From positions 62,001 to 126,000 of the forward strand of contig CACMTV010000002.1 in NCBI GenBank assembly GCA_902616675.1: a DNA stretch of 64,000 nucleotides. The letters run 5' to 3'. Source of the DNA: an uncultured Pelagibacteraceae bacterium (GTDB taxonomy: Bacteria > Pseudomonadota > Alphaproteobacteria > Pelagibacterales > Pelagibacteraceae). Position numbers and translations under genes: made by a program. Position 1 is the stretch's first letter; the number at the start of each line of letters is the position of its first letter. The notes below the pieces were generated by a model. The model did not search any database. It was not told where the DNA came from and worked only from the letters and a program-made list of their open reading frames with translations. Of this stretch, positions 26,100 through 36,282 are shown one piece after another.

Positions 26100-27700
26100 G
26101 TAAAGAAAAAATATACATTTTTGATACAACTTTAAGAGACGGTGCCCAAACTGAGGGAGTTGATTTTTCAGTTGAAGATAAGAATAAGATTGCAAAAATT
26201 CTATCTAATATAGGAATAGATTACATAGAAGGTGGTTGGCCTGGTGCAAATCCTATAGATAATGAATTTTTTGATAAATCTCCTAATCTTGGAAAGTCAA
26301 AATTTACAGCTTTTGGGATGACAAAGAAGAATGGAGTTAGTGCAGATAATGACCCAAATTTATCTCCGTTAATGAACGCTGATTGTAAAACAGTTTGCGT
26401 TGTAGGTAAAACTTGGGATTTTCACGTCAAAACTGCTTTAGGTATAAAAAATGAGGATAATTTAAAAAACATTAAAGAAACAGCTAAGCACTTTGTAAAA
26501 AACAATAAAGAATTTCTTTTTGATGCTGAGCATTTTTTCGATGGATATAAAAATAACCCTAATTATGCACTTGATTGTTTAAAACAAGCTTATGATGAGG
26601 GAGCTAGATGGGTAGTTTTATGTGATACTAATGGCGGAACCTTACCTAATGAGGTTGGAGAGATAATAAACAAAGTTGCAAAAGTAATTCCAGGAAAAAA
26701 TTTAGGTATACATGCACACAATGACACTGAAAATGCTGTAAGTAATTCTTTAACTGCAGTTTTAGCTGGTGCTAGACAAATACAAGGAACGATAAATGGT
26801 TTAGGTGAAAGATGTGGTAATGCAAATTTAATGTCTATTATTCCAACACTTTTCTTGAAAAAAACTTTTAGTGATAAATTTGATTTGAATATAAATAAAA
26901 CGAAACTCTCTTCGCTTACAGAATGTTCAAGATTTTTAGATGAAGTGCTAAATAAAAAACCAAACAAAAGTATGGCTTATGTCGGGGGATCTGCATTTTC
27001 ACATAAAGGTGGTTTACACGTTTCAGCTGTAAAAAAAGATCCAAAAACATACGAACATATAGACCCAAAAGAAGTTGGAAATCACAGAAACATTATTGTT
27101 TCAAATCAAGCTGGAAGATCAAATATAATATCAAGACTTGAAAATTATGGAATAAAAATTAATTCTAAAGATGCTAAAGTCCAAAAAATCTTAAATGAAG
27201 TCAAAGAAAGAGAATTTACTGGCTATTCATACGATGGAGCAGATGCTTCATTTGAACTTTTAGCAAATAAATTATTAGGTAAGCTTCCTGAATATTTAAA
27301 AGTCAAAAGTTATAACGTCAATGTTAAAAAAGATGATAAATTAAAAACAACAGCAGAAGTCACTTTTATAATTGATGGTAAAGAAATTCACTGCGCAGGA
27401 GAAGGTAACGGACCAGTAAACGCATTAGATAACGCAATAAGATCAAATTTTAAAAAAGTTGAAAAATACTATAAATATTTTTCTGATCTAAAACTTTTAG
27501 ATTATAAAGTTAGAATTTTAAATACTGGTACAGGTGCTACTACAAGAGTTTCGATTGAGAGCACGGATAAAACAGGTAAAAGTTGGTTTACTATTGGTGT
27601 TTCTCAAAATATTATTGAGGCTTCCTTTAAAGCATTAATAGATAGTCTGGAGTACAAGTTATTTAAGGAAAAAGCCCCTGCAAATATTCATGAAAAATAG
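26096..27700 (+). CDS. cimA: (R)-citramalate synthase
   Basis: 534 residues of the isopropylmalate/homocitrate/citramalate synthase family. TTLRDGAQTEGVDFS is the catalytic barrel start (metal-binding Asp), and HAHNDTENAVSNSL supplies the metal-binding histidines. AFSHKGGLHVSAV marks the subdomain joint, and residues from about 385 form a LeuA-type allosteric domain. The GAQTEGV variant plus length matches CimA rather than LeuA. It makes citramalate from pyruvate and acetyl-CoA for threonine-independent isoleucine synthesis. Confidence 0.87.
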   Translation: MSKEKIYIFDTTLRDGAQTEGVDFSVEDKNKIAKILSNIGIDYIEGGWPGANPIDNEFFDKSPNLGKSKFTAFGMTKKNGVSADNDPNLSPLMNADCKTVCVVGKTWDFHVKTALGIKNEDNLKNIKETAKHFVKNNKEFLFDAEHFFDGYKNNPNYALDCLKQAYDEGARWVVLCDTNGGTLPNEVGEIINKVAKVIPGKNLGIHAHNDTENAVSNSLTAVLAGARQIQGTINGLGERCGNANLMSIIPTLFLKKTFSDKFDLNINKTKLSSLTECSRFLDEVLNKKPNKSMAYVGGSAFSHKGGLHVSAVKKDPKTYEHIDPKEVGNHRNIIVSNQAGRSNIISRLENYGIKINSKDAKVQKILNEVKEREFTGYSYDGADASFELLANKLLGKLPEYLKVKSYNVNVKKDDKLKTTAEVTFIIDGKEIHCAGEGNGPVNALDNAIRSNFKKVEKYYKYFSDLKLLDYKVRILNTGTGATTRVSIESTDKTGKSWFTIGVSQNIIEASFKALIDSLEYKLFKEKAPANIHEK

Positions 27701-28418
27701 TTATGGCTTTGTTTTAATTCAACCACAACTAGGAGAAAATATAGGTGCGTCTGCAAGGTCATTAAAAAATTTTGGATTTAATAATTTAATTATTACTAAC
27801 CCAAAATGTGGTTGGCCAAATATAAAAGCCAAAGCTACTTCTGTAGGTGCTTTTGATATAATAAATAAAACTAAGATATTCAAAAATACTATTTCTGCTA
27901 TAAAAAGTTTTGATTTAATATTTTCTTTTAGTGCGCGCAAGAGAGATATTAATAAAAAACATGTCAGTATGTATAATTTTCTAAAAATTGTAAAAAAACA
28001 AAAGAAAAAGAAAATTGGTTTAATGTTTGGTCCTGAGGCATCAGGATTATCAAATTTAGATTTGTCTTTTGCAAATTATGTAGTTCAAATTCCTTCATCG
28101 CCAAAGTTTAAATCAATGAATCTTTCTCACTCAGTTACATTGGTGTGTTATGAAATATTTAAATTAAATAACTTTAAATTAATAACACAACCAGATTTCA
28201 ATAAAGGAATAGGCAAGAAAGGTAAACTTTCATCAATACTTAAGTTGTTGGTCAATAACCTTGAAAAAAAAAATTTTTTCAAACCTGCTGAAAAAAGAAG
28301 TTCAATGATTAAAAACATAAACAACCTATTTTACAGGATGGAGGCAAATGATAAAGAATTACGTATTTTAGGGAGTTTAATAGGTTCTTTGGGCAAAAAT
28401 AAAAAAAAGCATAATTGA
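27690..28418 (+). CDS. trmJ: SPOUT RNA methyltransferase, TrmJ family
   Basis: 242 residues. FVLIQPQLGENIGASARSLKNFGF is the TrmH/TrmJ motif 1; LMFGPEASGLSNLDL and SMNLSHSVTLVCYEIF are motifs 2 and 3 that form the trefoil-knot SAM site. A C-terminal helical extension of about 70 residues fits TrmJ, which 2'-O-methylates position 32 of tRNAs. Other rRNA targets are possible. It overlaps cimA by 11 bases; its stop codon lies inside the proposed rpsD -35 element. Confidence 0.83.
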   Translation: MKNSYGFVLIQPQLGENIGASARSLKNFGFNNLIITNPKCGWPNIKAKATSVGAFDIINKTKIFKNTISAIKSFDLIFSFSARKRDINKKHVSMYNFLKIVKKQKKKKIGLMFGPEASGLSNLDLSFANYVVQIPSSPKFKSMNLSHSVTLVCYEIFKLNNFKLITQPDFNKGIGKKGKLSSILKLLVNNLEKKNFFKPAEKRSSMIKNINNLFYRMEANDKELRILGSLIGSLGKNKKKHN

Positions 28419-28442
28419 CATTTACCCCCTAAACCTTGTAAA
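28415..28442 (+). promoter_or_regulatory. Possible promoter of rpsD
   Basis: A perfect TTGACA (28415-28420) is followed after 16 bases by TGTAAA (28437-28442), a 4-of-6 match to a -10 element. This puts the rpsD ATG (28457) only about 7-8 bases after a predicted start site. The -35 overlaps the trmJ stop codon TGA. Sequence-only call. Confidence 0.4.
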
Positions 28443-28456
28443 CCCGAGTTCAAATA

Positions 28457-29074
28457 ATGACAAAAAGATTAAAATCAAAACATAAAGTTGATAGAAGACT
28501 AAAAGCTAATTTATGGGGCAGACCTAAAAGTCCTTTCAACGTCCGAGCATACCCTCCAGGTCAACATGGACAGAACAAAAAAGGAAAGCCCACAGATTAT
28601 GGAATTCAGCTCCAAGCTAAACAAAAATTAAAAGCATATTACGGCAATATAAATGAGAGACAATTTAGAAACATCTACAGAAAAGCATTATCAAAAAGGG
28701 GCGATACATCAGAAAATTTAATAGCTTTACTTGAAAGTAGATTAGATACAGTAGTATACAGAGCAAAGTTGGCACCAACTGTTTTTGCCGCAAGACAGTT
28801 AATTAATCACGGACATATCAGAGTAAACAAAAAACGAGTAAATGTTGCTAGTTATCTTTTAAAAGATACAGATCAAATTGATGTAAATGAGAAATCAAAA
28901 AAACTTAATGTAATAGATGGTTCAATTCAAAGCAAGGAAAGAGAAATACCGGAATACATTCAATTAGACGGTAAAAGTAAATCAGTTAAGTTAGTAAGAA
29001 TACCAAAATTCTCTGAAGTTCCTTATCCGATCATTATGGAGCCTAATTTAGTGATAGAGTACTACTCAAGATAA
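28457..29074 (+). CDS. rpsD: 30S ribosomal protein S4
   Basis: 205 residues. Seen: RRLKANLWGRPKSPF, PPGQHGQ, the S4 RNA-binding domain LLESRLDTVVYRAKLAPTVFAARQLINHGHIRVNKKRVN, and the C-terminal EYYSR. S4 is a primary 16S rRNA binding protein needed for 30S assembly. The gene stands alone rather than in the alpha operon, as is common in Alphaproteobacteria. Its stop is directly adjacent to the stop of the convergent glutaredoxin gene with no spacer. Confidence 0.97.
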   Translation: MTKRLKSKHKVDRRLKANLWGRPKSPFNVRAYPPGQHGQNKKGKPTDYGIQLQAKQKLKAYYGNINERQFRNIYRKALSKRGDTSENLIALLESRLDTVVYRAKLAPTVFAARQLINHGHIRVNKKRVNVASYLLKDTDQIDVNEKSKKLNVIDGSIQSKEREIPEYIQLDGKSKSVKLVRIPKFSEVPYPIIMEPNLVIEYYSR

Positions 29075-29392
29075 TTAGATCAACTTTTTTTGTTCAAAAA
29101 CTTTTTTTAATTCTCCTTTTTCAAACATATCTTTAACAATGTCACATCCTCCAATAAATTCACCTTTTATATATAATTGAGGAATAGTCGGCCAGTCACT
29201 GAAGTCTTTAATCCCTTGTCTTAAATTTTGATCCTCTAATACATTCACTGCTTTAAATTTAACATTTAAATGTTTTAAGATATTTGATACTGCCATTGAG
29301 AATCCACACTGAGGAGCATCGGGTGTACCCTTCATAAATAAACATATTTCGTTTTGATTAATTAAGTTTTGTATATTTTCCTTTATGTTCAT
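29075..29392 (-). CDS. grxD: Monothiol glutaredoxin, Grx4 type
   Basis: About 105 residues from the ATG at 29392; an upstream in-frame ATG at 29434 lies inside bolA and would add an atypical tail. The CGFS active site (Cys29-Ser32) in [13 protein letters not shown] identifies a Grx4/Grx5-type protein that carries or transfers [2Fe-2S] clusters. [20 protein letters not shown] holds the cis-Pro and glutathione-binding GGCD. It lies one base after bolA; Grx4-BolA heterodimers are a known iron-sulfur trafficking pair. Confidence 0.93.
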   Translation of the reverse strand: MNIKENIQNLINQNEICLFMKGTPDAPQCGFSMAVSNILKHLNVKFKAVNVLEDQNLRQGIKDFSDWPTIPQLYIKGEFIGGCDIVKDMFEKGELKKVFEQKKLI

Positions 29393-29393
29393 A

Positions 29394-29624
29394 TTATTTT
29401 TCTTCTGTGGTAAGTGAGAGAGCGTGTAACTCATTACCCATTTTACCCTTTAAAGATTTATAAACTAATTTATGTTGTTCAATTTTATTCATACCTTTAA
29501 ATATCTTAGATTTAATAGTAGCTGAATAGTGATTATTGTCACCCATTAAATCTTTGATCTCTATCGAAGCATCAGGAATTGCTTCTAATATATGTTTTTT
29601 TATTTCTTCAACAGTCAGTGCCAT
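29394..29624 (-). CDS. BolA family protein
   Basis: 76 residues from the ATG at 29624 ([12 protein letters not shown]). [22 protein letters not shown] and the [21 protein letters not shown] segment carry the BolA/IbaG fold with the conserved C-terminal histidine in ELHALS. BolA-like proteins pair with CGFS glutaredoxins to deliver or sense [2Fe-2S] clusters. It overlaps the purL end by 17 bases and precedes grxD by one base. The upstream ATG 29672 is rejected because it would extend into purL. Confidence 0.9.
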   Translation of the reverse strand: MALTVEEIKKHILEAIPDASIEIKDLMGDNNHYSATIKSKIFKGMNKIEQHKLVYKSLKGKMGNELHALSLTTEEK

Positions 29625-31803
29625 TAAATTGCTTATACCATTTATTGTTAATGTCATAAAGCTCTTTAACACTAATCTTTAATTCTTTATCTAGTTCAAA
29701 ATATTCTTTTTGAGTAATGCCAATATTGTCGAAATATATATTGTTATCTTTAAACAACCTTTCAATCTTGGAGTAATTACTTTTATCAACTTCAATTAAA
29801 TATCTACTCTGATCTTCACCAAAAAAATACTCAGATAAATTAGATAATTTTTTTGGTTTATTAATTTTAACACCAATTTGAGAACTAATTGACATTTCAG
29901 CTAAAGCTAAAATAATACCTCCAGTTGATATATCGTGTATTGAATTTATTAAGCCAGCATTAATTAGTTTAAGTATCATTTCTCCATTATTTTTTTCATT
30001 TAACAGATTTACTTCTGGTGGCATACCTTCATTTAAATTATATAGTTGATTAATAAAAACACTCTGTTCAAGATGACCAAAAGTTTTTCCTATTACTAAT
30101 ACGTTACTATCAATTTTTTTAAAATGATGATTGAAGATTTTGTTTAAATTTTTTATTAAACCCACACCACCAATTACCGGAGTAGGATAAATATTATTTT
30201 TATTTGTGCCGTTATAGAAAGAAACATTTCCAGAAACTACAGGAAAGTCCAAAAACTCGCATGCCTGTTTCATTCCTAATATATTTTCTGCAAATTCTCC
30301 CATAATTTCAGGATTTTCAGGGTTGCCAAAGTTTAAGCAATTAGTAATGGCTATAGGTTTAGCGCCTACAGATATAAGATTTCTCCAGCTTTCACAAACG
30401 ATCTGTTTTCCACCTATTAGAGGATGAGATTTACAATAGTTCGCAGAAGAGTCAACGGTGACTGCAATCGCTTTATCTTTATTGTGAATTTTAATAATCC
30501 CTGCATTTGAACCAGATCTTTGAATTGTGTCTCCCATAACCATTTGATCATACTGCTCAGTTACCCATTTTTTACTTGAATGATTTGGAGATGATAATAT
30601 TTTTAAAAAAGCTTCTTCAAATTTTATCTTTTTTAAATCTTTAACTTTAATTTTATTTTTATTGAATTTCGTTTTTACCCATTTTCTATCATAAAGTGGG
30701 GCTTTAGATGATAGGGCTTCTATCGGAATCGTTGCCACAGTCTCTTTTTTAAATTTTAACGATAAATTCTTTAACTCTGTTGTTTTTCCAATAACAACAA
30801 AGTCCAAATCCCATTTTTGAAAAATATTTTTTGCTTCATCTTCTTTTCCATCTTCTAAAATTATTAACATTCGTTCCTGACTTTCCGACAACATCATCTC
30901 GTAAGGGGTCATTTTTTCCTCTCTACAAGGAATTTTATCTAAATCTAATTCAATACCCAAATCTCCTTTATGGGCCATTTCAACACTTGAGGAGGTTAAA
31001 CCTGCAGCGCCCATATCTTGAATTGATATAATTGAGTCTTTTTTCATTAATTCCAAACAGGCTTCCATTAAAAGTTTTTCTGTGAAAGGGTCCCCAACTT
31101 GTACTGTTGGTTTTTTATCCTCAGAGTTTTCATCAAACTCAGCTGAGGCCATAGAAGCTCCGTGAATACCATCTCTACCAGTTTTAGATCCAACGTAAAC
31201 CACAGATTTGTTAATACCTTTAGCTTTAGAGTAAAAAATTTTTTTTTTATTTACCCAACCGACTGCCATAGCATTAACGAGGATGTTTTCATTGTAAGTA
31301 CTGTTAAACTTTGTTTCTCCCGCTATCGTTGGTACACCAATACAATTACCATATCCTCCAATACCTGAAACGACGCCATTTAAAAGATTTTTTGTTTTTT
31401 TATGCTTAGGATCACCGAAATGTATTGAATTTAAAAGAGCAATTGGCCTTGCGCCCATTGTAAAGACATCTCTCAATATACCTCCTACACCTGTAGCAGC
31501 ACCTTGGTAAGGTTCAATATAAGAAGGATGATTGTGACTTTCTATTTTGAAAACTATCGCATCATCATCACCAATATCAATGACACCTGCATTTTCACCT
31601 GGACCTTGAATGACATTTTTATTTTTAATTGGTAGTTTTTTTAGATGAATTTTTGAAGACTTGTATGAACAATGTTCATTCCACATTGCTGAAAAAATAC
31701 CTAGCTCTAAATAATTGGGCTCTCTACTTAATAATTGTTTAATTTTAGAATATTCTTCCAATTTTAAACCATGTGATTCAACAATGTTATTAGTTATTTT
31801 CAT
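29608..31803 (-). CDS. purL: Phosphoribosylformylglycinamidine synthase II
   Basis: 731 residues, the small PurL form that works with separate PurS and PurQ. Seen: [16 protein letters not shown] at the N terminus, [28 protein letters not shown], and [15 protein letters not shown], all conserved ATP/FGAR-binding segments of the AIR synthase fold; the second half repeats the fold. It converts FGAR to FGAM. It shares base 31803 with purQ, showing tight coupling within the purine run. Confidence 0.96.
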   Translation of the reverse strand: MKITNNIVESHGLKLEEYSKIKQLLSREPNYLELGIFSAMWNEHCSYKSSKIHLKKLPIKNKNVIQGPGENAGVIDIGDDDAIVFKIESHNHPSYIEPYQGAATGVGGILRDVFTMGARPIALLNSIHFGDPKHKKTKNLLNGVVSGIGGYGNCIGVPTIAGETKFNSTYNENILVNAMAVGWVNKKKIFYSKAKGINKSVVYVGSKTGRDGIHGASMASAEFDENSEDKKPTVQVGDPFTEKLLMEACLELMKKDSIISIQDMGAAGLTSSSVEMAHKGDLGIELDLDKIPCREEKMTPYEMMLSESQERMLIILEDGKEDEAKNIFQKWDLDFVVIGKTTELKNLSLKFKKETVATIPIEALSSKAPLYDRKWVKTKFNKNKIKVKDLKKIKFEEAFLKILSSPNHSSKKWVTEQYDQMVMGDTIQRSGSNAGIIKIHNKDKAIAVTVDSSANYCKSHPLIGGKQIVCESWRNLISVGAKPIAITNCLNFGNPENPEIMGEFAENILGMKQACEFLDFPVVSGNVSFYNGTNKNNIYPTPVIGGVGLIKNLNKIFNHHFKKIDSNVLVIGKTFGHLEQSVFINQLYNLNEGMPPEVNLLNEKNNGEMILKLINAGLINSIHDISTGGIILALAEMSISSQIGVKINKPKKLSNLSEYFFGEDQSRYLIEVDKSNYSKIERLFKDNNIYFDNIGITQKEYFELDKELKISVKELYDINNKWYKQFNGTDC

Positions 31804-32480
31804 TAGCTTAAAATACTTGTAAATAATTCAATTCCATCTTCATTGCTTATTAAATTATCAATCATTCTTTCAGGATGAGGCATCATTCCTAAAATATTTT
31901 TTTTATCGTTTAATATGCCAGCTATATTTTCTAAAGATCCATTAGGATTTGAACTCTCATTAATCAATCCATTTTCACTACAATATTTAAAAGGAATGAG
32001 TTCATTATCTTCTAATTCCTTTAAATGATCTTTTTGGGTAAAATAATTACCTTCGTTATGAGCTATATTTAAACTTATAATACCATTTTTTTTATAGTTT
32101 TTACAAAATTTGTTTGAATTGTTTATAATCTTTAAATGTATATCTTTTGAAATAAATTTAAGATTTTTATTTCTTAACAATGCTCCTTGAAGAAGACCAG
32201 TTTCAATAAGTATTTGAAACCCATTACAAATTCCTAACACAAGACAACCGGACTTTGATGCTTTAATGACCTCTTTTAAAATATTTGATTTAGCAGCGAT
32301 CGCACCAGATCTTAAATAATCTCCATAGGAAAAACCTCCAGGTATAACAATTAAATCTGACTTAGGCAGTTCATTTTCTTTGTGCCATACCATGTTGTTT
32401 TTGAATTGAAGTTTTGTCAGTGCAGTAGCAATATCTCTGTCGCAGTTCGAACCAGGAAAAACAATAACTGATGAATTCAT
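31803..32480 (-). CDS. purQ: Phosphoribosylformylglycinamidine synthase I (glutaminase)
   Basis: 225 residues, class I glutamine amidotransferase. FPGSNCDRD at the start, the nucleophile in [10 protein letters not shown], and the His-Pro-Glu of MMPHPERM complete the triad. It feeds ammonia to PurL. Overlaps purS and purL by one base each, so subunits of one complex are made from adjoining reading frames. Confidence 0.95.
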   Translation of the reverse strand: MNSSVIVFPGSNCDRDIATALTKLQFKNNMVWHKENELPKSDLIVIPGGFSYGDYLRSGAIAAKSNILKEVIKASKSGCLVLGICNGFQILIETGLLQGALLRNKNLKFISKDIHLKIINNSNKFCKNYKKNGIISLNIAHNEGNYFTQKDHLKELEDNELIPFKYCSENGLINESSNPNGSLENIAGILNDKKNILGMMPHPERMIDNLISNEDGIELFTSILS

Positions 32481-32719
32481 TAAATTTTTTTAATTTTATA
32501 TTCTTCAATAATTAGATTAACTAAAAGTTTTTTGCACATATCTTCAACAGCGCTGTAAGCTTTCTTCTCATCCAGTTCATTCAATTCAATTTCAATATAT
32601 TTTCCTTGTCTTAAATTTTTAAGATTATTTACTCCCATTCCTTCAAGTGTTTGTTCAATTACTTTTCCCTGAGGATCAAGAACATCTTTCTTTAAAGTTA
32701 TAATAACTGCAAATTTCAA
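32480..32719 (-). CDS. purS: Phosphoribosylformylglycinamidine synthase subunit PurS
   Basis: 79 residues, matching PurS length. VLDPQGKVIEQTLEGMG and GKYIEIEL are the family hallmarks. PurS bridges PurL and PurQ in the FGAM synthase complex. One base separates it from purC and it shares one base with purQ. Confidence 0.95.
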   Translation of the reverse strand: MKFAVIITLKKDVLDPQGKVIEQTLEGMGVNNLKNLRQGKYIEIELNELDEKKAYSAVEDMCKKLLVNLIIEEYKIKKI

Positions 32720-32720
32720 T

Positions 32721-33512
32721 TTATTTTTTTTTAAATTTTATTGAGCTCGGTTTATTGAAATTTACTTCCTTAACATTTCCTATTTCAGGCATAATGCCTA
32801 ATCTTCGTGCTACTTCTTGATAACCCTCTATGATATTACCTAAGTCTTTTCTAAATCTGTCTTTATCAAGTTTTTTTTCAGTCTTTGAGTCCCAAAGCCT
32901 GCAAGTATCGGGACTAATTTCATCGGCGAGAACAATCTCGTTTTCACCTTTATCTTTATTCCAAGCTTTTCCATATTCAATTTTGAAATCAACTAATTTA
33001 ATTCCTATTCCTTTGAACAAACCAATTAGAATGTCATTTATTCTAAGAGTTATTTTATCTATTTTTTTTATTTCTTCTTTTGACGCCCAATCAAAGGTAA
33101 AAATATGTTCTTTAGAAACTATTGGATCCTGTAATTCATCATTCTTCAGACAGTACTCTAGTAGAGGTTTTTCTAAAACTGTTCCTTCAGGTATACCTAG
33201 CCTTTTTGTTAAAGATCCACTTGCCACATTCCGCACTATAAATTCAATAGGTATGATTTCTGCTCGTCTTATCAATTGCTCACGCATATTGAGCCTTTTT
33301 ATAAAATGAGTTTTTATTCCACATTGAGCTAAACTTGATAAAAGATACTCAGATATTCTATTATTCAGAACACCTTTTCCCTCTACTTTAGATTTTTTAA
33401 GATTGTTAAATGCTGTTGCATCGTCTTTAAAGTGTTGAACAACTAAATATTTATCATTAGTCGAATAAATAATTTTGGCTTTTCCTTCGTAAAGTTTTTT
33501 ACCTTTGTTCAT
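32721..33512 (-). CDS. purC: Phosphoribosylaminoimidazole-succinocarboxamide synthase
   Basis: 263 residues. LYEGKAKIIYSTND is the ATP loop, IPIEFIVRNVASGSL the conserved SAICAR synthetase signature, and ADEISPDTCRLWD the second signature. It joins aspartate to CAIR. Lies 6 bases after purB, which acts on its product in the next step. Confidence 0.96.
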   Translation of the reverse strand: MNKGKKLYEGKAKIIYSTNDKYLVVQHFKDDATAFNNLKKSKVEGKGVLNNRISEYLLSSLAQCGIKTHFIKRLNMREQLIRRAEIIPIEFIVRNVASGSLTKRLGIPEGTVLEKPLLEYCLKNDELQDPIVSKEHIFTFDWASKEEIKKIDKITLRINDILIGLFKGIGIKLVDFKIEYGKAWNKDKGENEIVLADEISPDTCRLWDSKTEKKLDKDRFRKDLGNIIEGYQEVARRLGIMPEIGNVKEVNFNKPSSIKFKKK

Positions 33513-33518
33513 ATGAGA

Positions 33519-34814
33519 TTATTTTTTTAAAGCTCTGTTGAAAATTATATTAATTTTTTTAGTATGGTAACCTAAATCAAACAATTTTTTTAATTTATTA
33601 ACAGGTATTTTTTTAATAATTCTTTGATCTTTTGATAAATTTTCTAAAAAAGGAGTATTATTTTTCCATGTCTTCATGGCGTTTTTCTGAACTATTGTAT
33701 AAGCTTCCTCTCGAGTGAAACCACAAGATGTAAGTTCTAATAGAACTCTTTGGGAAAAAATTAAACCATTTGTTAAATTAAGATTTTTCTTCATATTCTT
33801 TGGGTAAATATTCAAATTTTTAATAACTTCATTTAATCTGGTTAACGCAAAATCTAAAGCAATTGTTGAGTCGGGACCAATATTTCTTTCGACTGCTGAA
33901 TGAGAAATATCTCTCTCATGCCATAACACTATGTTCTCAAGTGCTGGCAATACATTAGATCTTATCAATCTAGCTAGCCCGGTTAAATTTTCACTTAATA
34001 TTGGATTTTTTTTATGCGGCATTGCTGATGAACCTTTTTGTTTATTGCTAAAAAATTCCTCAACTTCTAAAACCTCTGTTCTTTGAAGATGTCTTATCTC
34101 AACAGCAAATCTTTCAACAGAACTTGCGATAATTCCTAAAGTAGAAAAAAATTGTGCGTGACGATCTCTAGGAATAACCTGAGTAGATATTGGTTCAACT
34201 CTTAATTTTAACTTTTTTGATACAAAACTCTCTATTTTTGGATCTATATTGGCAAAGGTTCCAACAGCACCGGATATTGCGCATGTAGATATCTCATTTA
34301 TAGAATTTAATAGTCTTTTTTTATTTCTTATAAATTCTTCATAAAATGAAAGCATTTTTAACCCAAAAGTTATTGGTTCTGCATGAATACCATGACTTCT
34401 TCCAATACACACCGTGAATTTATATTTCTTAGCTTGTTTTTTTATCGAAGATAAAAGCAAATCTAAGTCTTTTACTAAGACTTCGCCTGATTGTTTTAAT
34501 TGTAAATTAAAACATGTATCTAAAACATCAGATGATGTCATGCCTTTATGAAGATATCTTGCCTCCTTACCAACTTTTTCAGTTATTGAAGTTAAAAAAG
34601 CAATAACATCATGTTTTACCTTTTTTTCTATTTCTAAAATTCTTTTAGGATTGATTTTTGCTTTTTTTTTAACTTTTTTTGAAACTCCTCTTGGAATAAT
34701 CTTGTATTTTTCCATTGCTTCAGCCGAAGCTATTTCTATTTTAAGCCAAAGTGAGTATTTATTATAATCACTCCAAATGTTTTTTAATTCTTCTCTCGAA
34801 TATCTCTCAATCAT
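33519..34814 (-). CDS. purB: Adenylosuccinate lyase
   Basis: 431 residues of the fumarase/aspartase superfamily. GMTSSDVLDTC, RSHGIHAEPITFGLK and the signature GSSAMPHKKNPILSENL (catalytic Ser loop) are present. It cleaves SAICAR and adenylosuccinate to release fumarate. Shares base 34814 with map upstream. Confidence 0.95.
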   Translation of the reverse strand: MIERYSREELKNIWSDYNKYSLWLKIEIASAEAMEKYKIIPRGVSKKVKKKAKINPKRILEIEKKVKHDVIAFLTSITEKVGKEARYLHKGMTSSDVLDTCFNLQLKQSGEVLVKDLDLLLSSIKKQAKKYKFTVCIGRSHGIHAEPITFGLKMLSFYEEFIRNKKRLLNSINEISTCAISGAVGTFANIDPKIESFVSKKLKLRVEPISTQVIPRDRHAQFFSTLGIIASSVERFAVEIRHLQRTEVLEVEEFFSNKQKGSSAMPHKKNPILSENLTGLARLIRSNVLPALENIVLWHERDISHSAVERNIGPDSTIALDFALTRLNEVIKNLNIYPKNMKKNLNLTNGLIFSQRVLLELTSCGFTREEAYTIVQKNAMKTWKNNTPFLENLSKDQRIIKKIPVNKLKKLFDLGYHTKKINIIFNRALKK

Positions 34815-35575
34815 TATAAATTTGGAGGTAAATTTAAACCTTTTTTTGATAAAGTAAAAATTTCGTATCCTTCTTTAGTTACTCCAACAGTGTGTTCAAA
34901 TTGTGCAGATAAAGATTTATCTTTAGTTACTGCGGTCCATCCGTCTTTTAAAGTTTTTGTCTCAAATTTTCCTGAGTTGATCATTGGCTCAACTGTAAAT
35001 ATCATTCCTTCTTTAAGTTCTTGACCAGAGTTCTTTTCACCATAATGAAGAACATTCGGACTTTCGTGAAACTTTTTTCCTATTCCATGCCCGCAAAAAT
35101 CTCTTACTACTGAAAAACCCTCTGCTTCAACACTTTTTTGAATTGTATAACCTATATTACCAATTTTTACGTTGGCCTTAATTGTTTCAATAGCTTTCAT
35201 CATTGCAGTATAAGTTATTTTAATAAGTTTTTTGGCTTTTATAGAACACTCCCCAACAATAAACATTCTACTAGTATCCCCATGCCACCCATCTTTAACA
35301 GCAGTAACATCAACATTAACTATATCACCATCATTTAAAATTTTTTCAGATGGGATACCGTGACAAACAACATGGTTTGTAGAAGTACAACATGATTTAG
35401 GAAAGCCTCTATAATATAATGGCGCAGAAAAAGCTTTGTGATCATTAATAAATTGATAACACAATTTATCAATTTCAACGGTACTTATTCCTGGTTTGAT
35501 AATATTATTCACTTCATCTAAAGCACCAGAGGCAATACTTCCAGCTAATTTTGTTTTTTCAAAACTTTCAATCAT
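34814..35575 (-). CDS. map: Methionine aminopeptidase, type I
   Basis: 253 residues. The five metal ligands are recognisable: Asp in VDVTAVKDGWHGD (both Asp), His in GHGIGKKFHESP, Glu in FTVEPMI and Glu in AQFEHTV. It removes N-terminal Met from nascent proteins. No N-terminal zinc-finger extension. Overlaps sfsA by 4 bases and purB by one, which places this essential gene within the purine run. Confidence 0.95.
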   Translation of the reverse strand: MIESFEKTKLAGSIASGALDEVNNIIKPGISTVEIDKLCYQFINDHKAFSAPLYYRGFPKSCCTSTNHVVCHGIPSEKILNDGDIVNVDVTAVKDGWHGDTSRMFIVGECSIKAKKLIKITYTAMMKAIETIKANVKIGNIGYTIQKSVEAEGFSVVRDFCGHGIGKKFHESPNVLHYGEKNSGQELKEGMIFTVEPMINSGKFETKTLKDGWTAVTKDKSLSAQFEHTVGVTKEGYEIFTLSKKGLNLPPNL

Positions 35576-36267
35576 TTTATAAAATTTATTTTATTATTTA
35601 TTATTATTCCTTTTGATAAAAATTTACAATCATAGCAAATAACTTTTAATTTATTTTTTAAAGCAAATGTTAATAATTTTTTATATTTTGGGTCAATGTC
35701 ATCAGCAATTTTAAATTTTTTACAATCCTCTCGTTGAATTATAAAAGCAAGATAAATATCAAATCCTCTTTTTTTTGCTTCTAATAATTCATTAATGTGT
35801 TTTAGACCCCTCTCTGTCACGGCATCAGGAAATTCAGCAATATTTTTAAATCTTGATAGAGTTACATTCTTTACCTCTATAAAGGTCCCTTTGCCACTAT
35901 TCTTAATAAAAAAATCAAATCTCGTATTCGTATTAAATTTTTTTTCTTTAAATAATACATCAGTTTTTTTTATATTGATTATTTTTCCATTTAACAAAGC
36001 TTCGTAAAATATTTTATTCGTTAAATGAGTATTGATTCCAACTTTTTTTCCATCTACTTCTATTATTTGTAGAGTGTATTTTAATTTTCTTGTACTATCA
36101 TTTGTTTCTGTAAACCAAACTTTATTACCATTTTTTAAAAGACCCATCATTGAGCCTGTATTAGGACAATGTGCGGTAATAACTTTATTTTGTACTTTTA
36201 TATCAACAAAAAATCTTTTATATCTTTTAATTAATACACCTGATATTAATTTATTTTCAAAAATCAT
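35572..36267 (-). CDS. sfsA: SfsA family DNA-binding/nuclease-like protein
   Basis: 231 residues. VITAHCPNTGSMMGLL, RFDFFIKNSGKGTFIEVKNVTL and FPDAVTERGLKHINEL are conserved SfsA segments; the D-ExK layout (Asp in RFDFF, Glu-x-Lys in FIEVKN) fits the PD-(D/E)XK-like core proposed for the family. The E. coli name comes from sugar fermentation stimulation, but the physiological role is unclear. First gene of the minus-strand purine run, 15 bases from a divergent gene. Confidence 0.88.
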   Translation of the reverse strand: MIFENKLISGVLIKRYKRFFVDIKVQNKVITAHCPNTGSMMGLLKNGNKVWFTETNDSTRKLKYTLQIIEVDGKKVGINTHLTNKIFYEALLNGKIINIKKTDVLFKEKKFNTNTRFDFFIKNSGKGTFIEVKNVTLSRFKNIAEFPDAVTERGLKHINELLEAKKRGFDIYLAFIIQREDCKKFKIADDIDPKYKKLLTFALKNKLKVICYDCKFLSKGIIINNKINFIK

Positions 36268-36282
36268 ATTTTTTTTTTTACT

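Noticed and set aside
29393..29434. Extended N terminus for grxD from ATG 29434
   Set aside because: The extra 14 residues overlap the bolA C terminus and precede the normal Grx4 start; ATG 29392 gives the usual length.
32830..33309. 159-residue plus-strand frame opposite purC
   Set aside because: Antisense to the intact purC and Ser/Phe/Ile-rich as expected for the complement of Lys-rich coding DNA.
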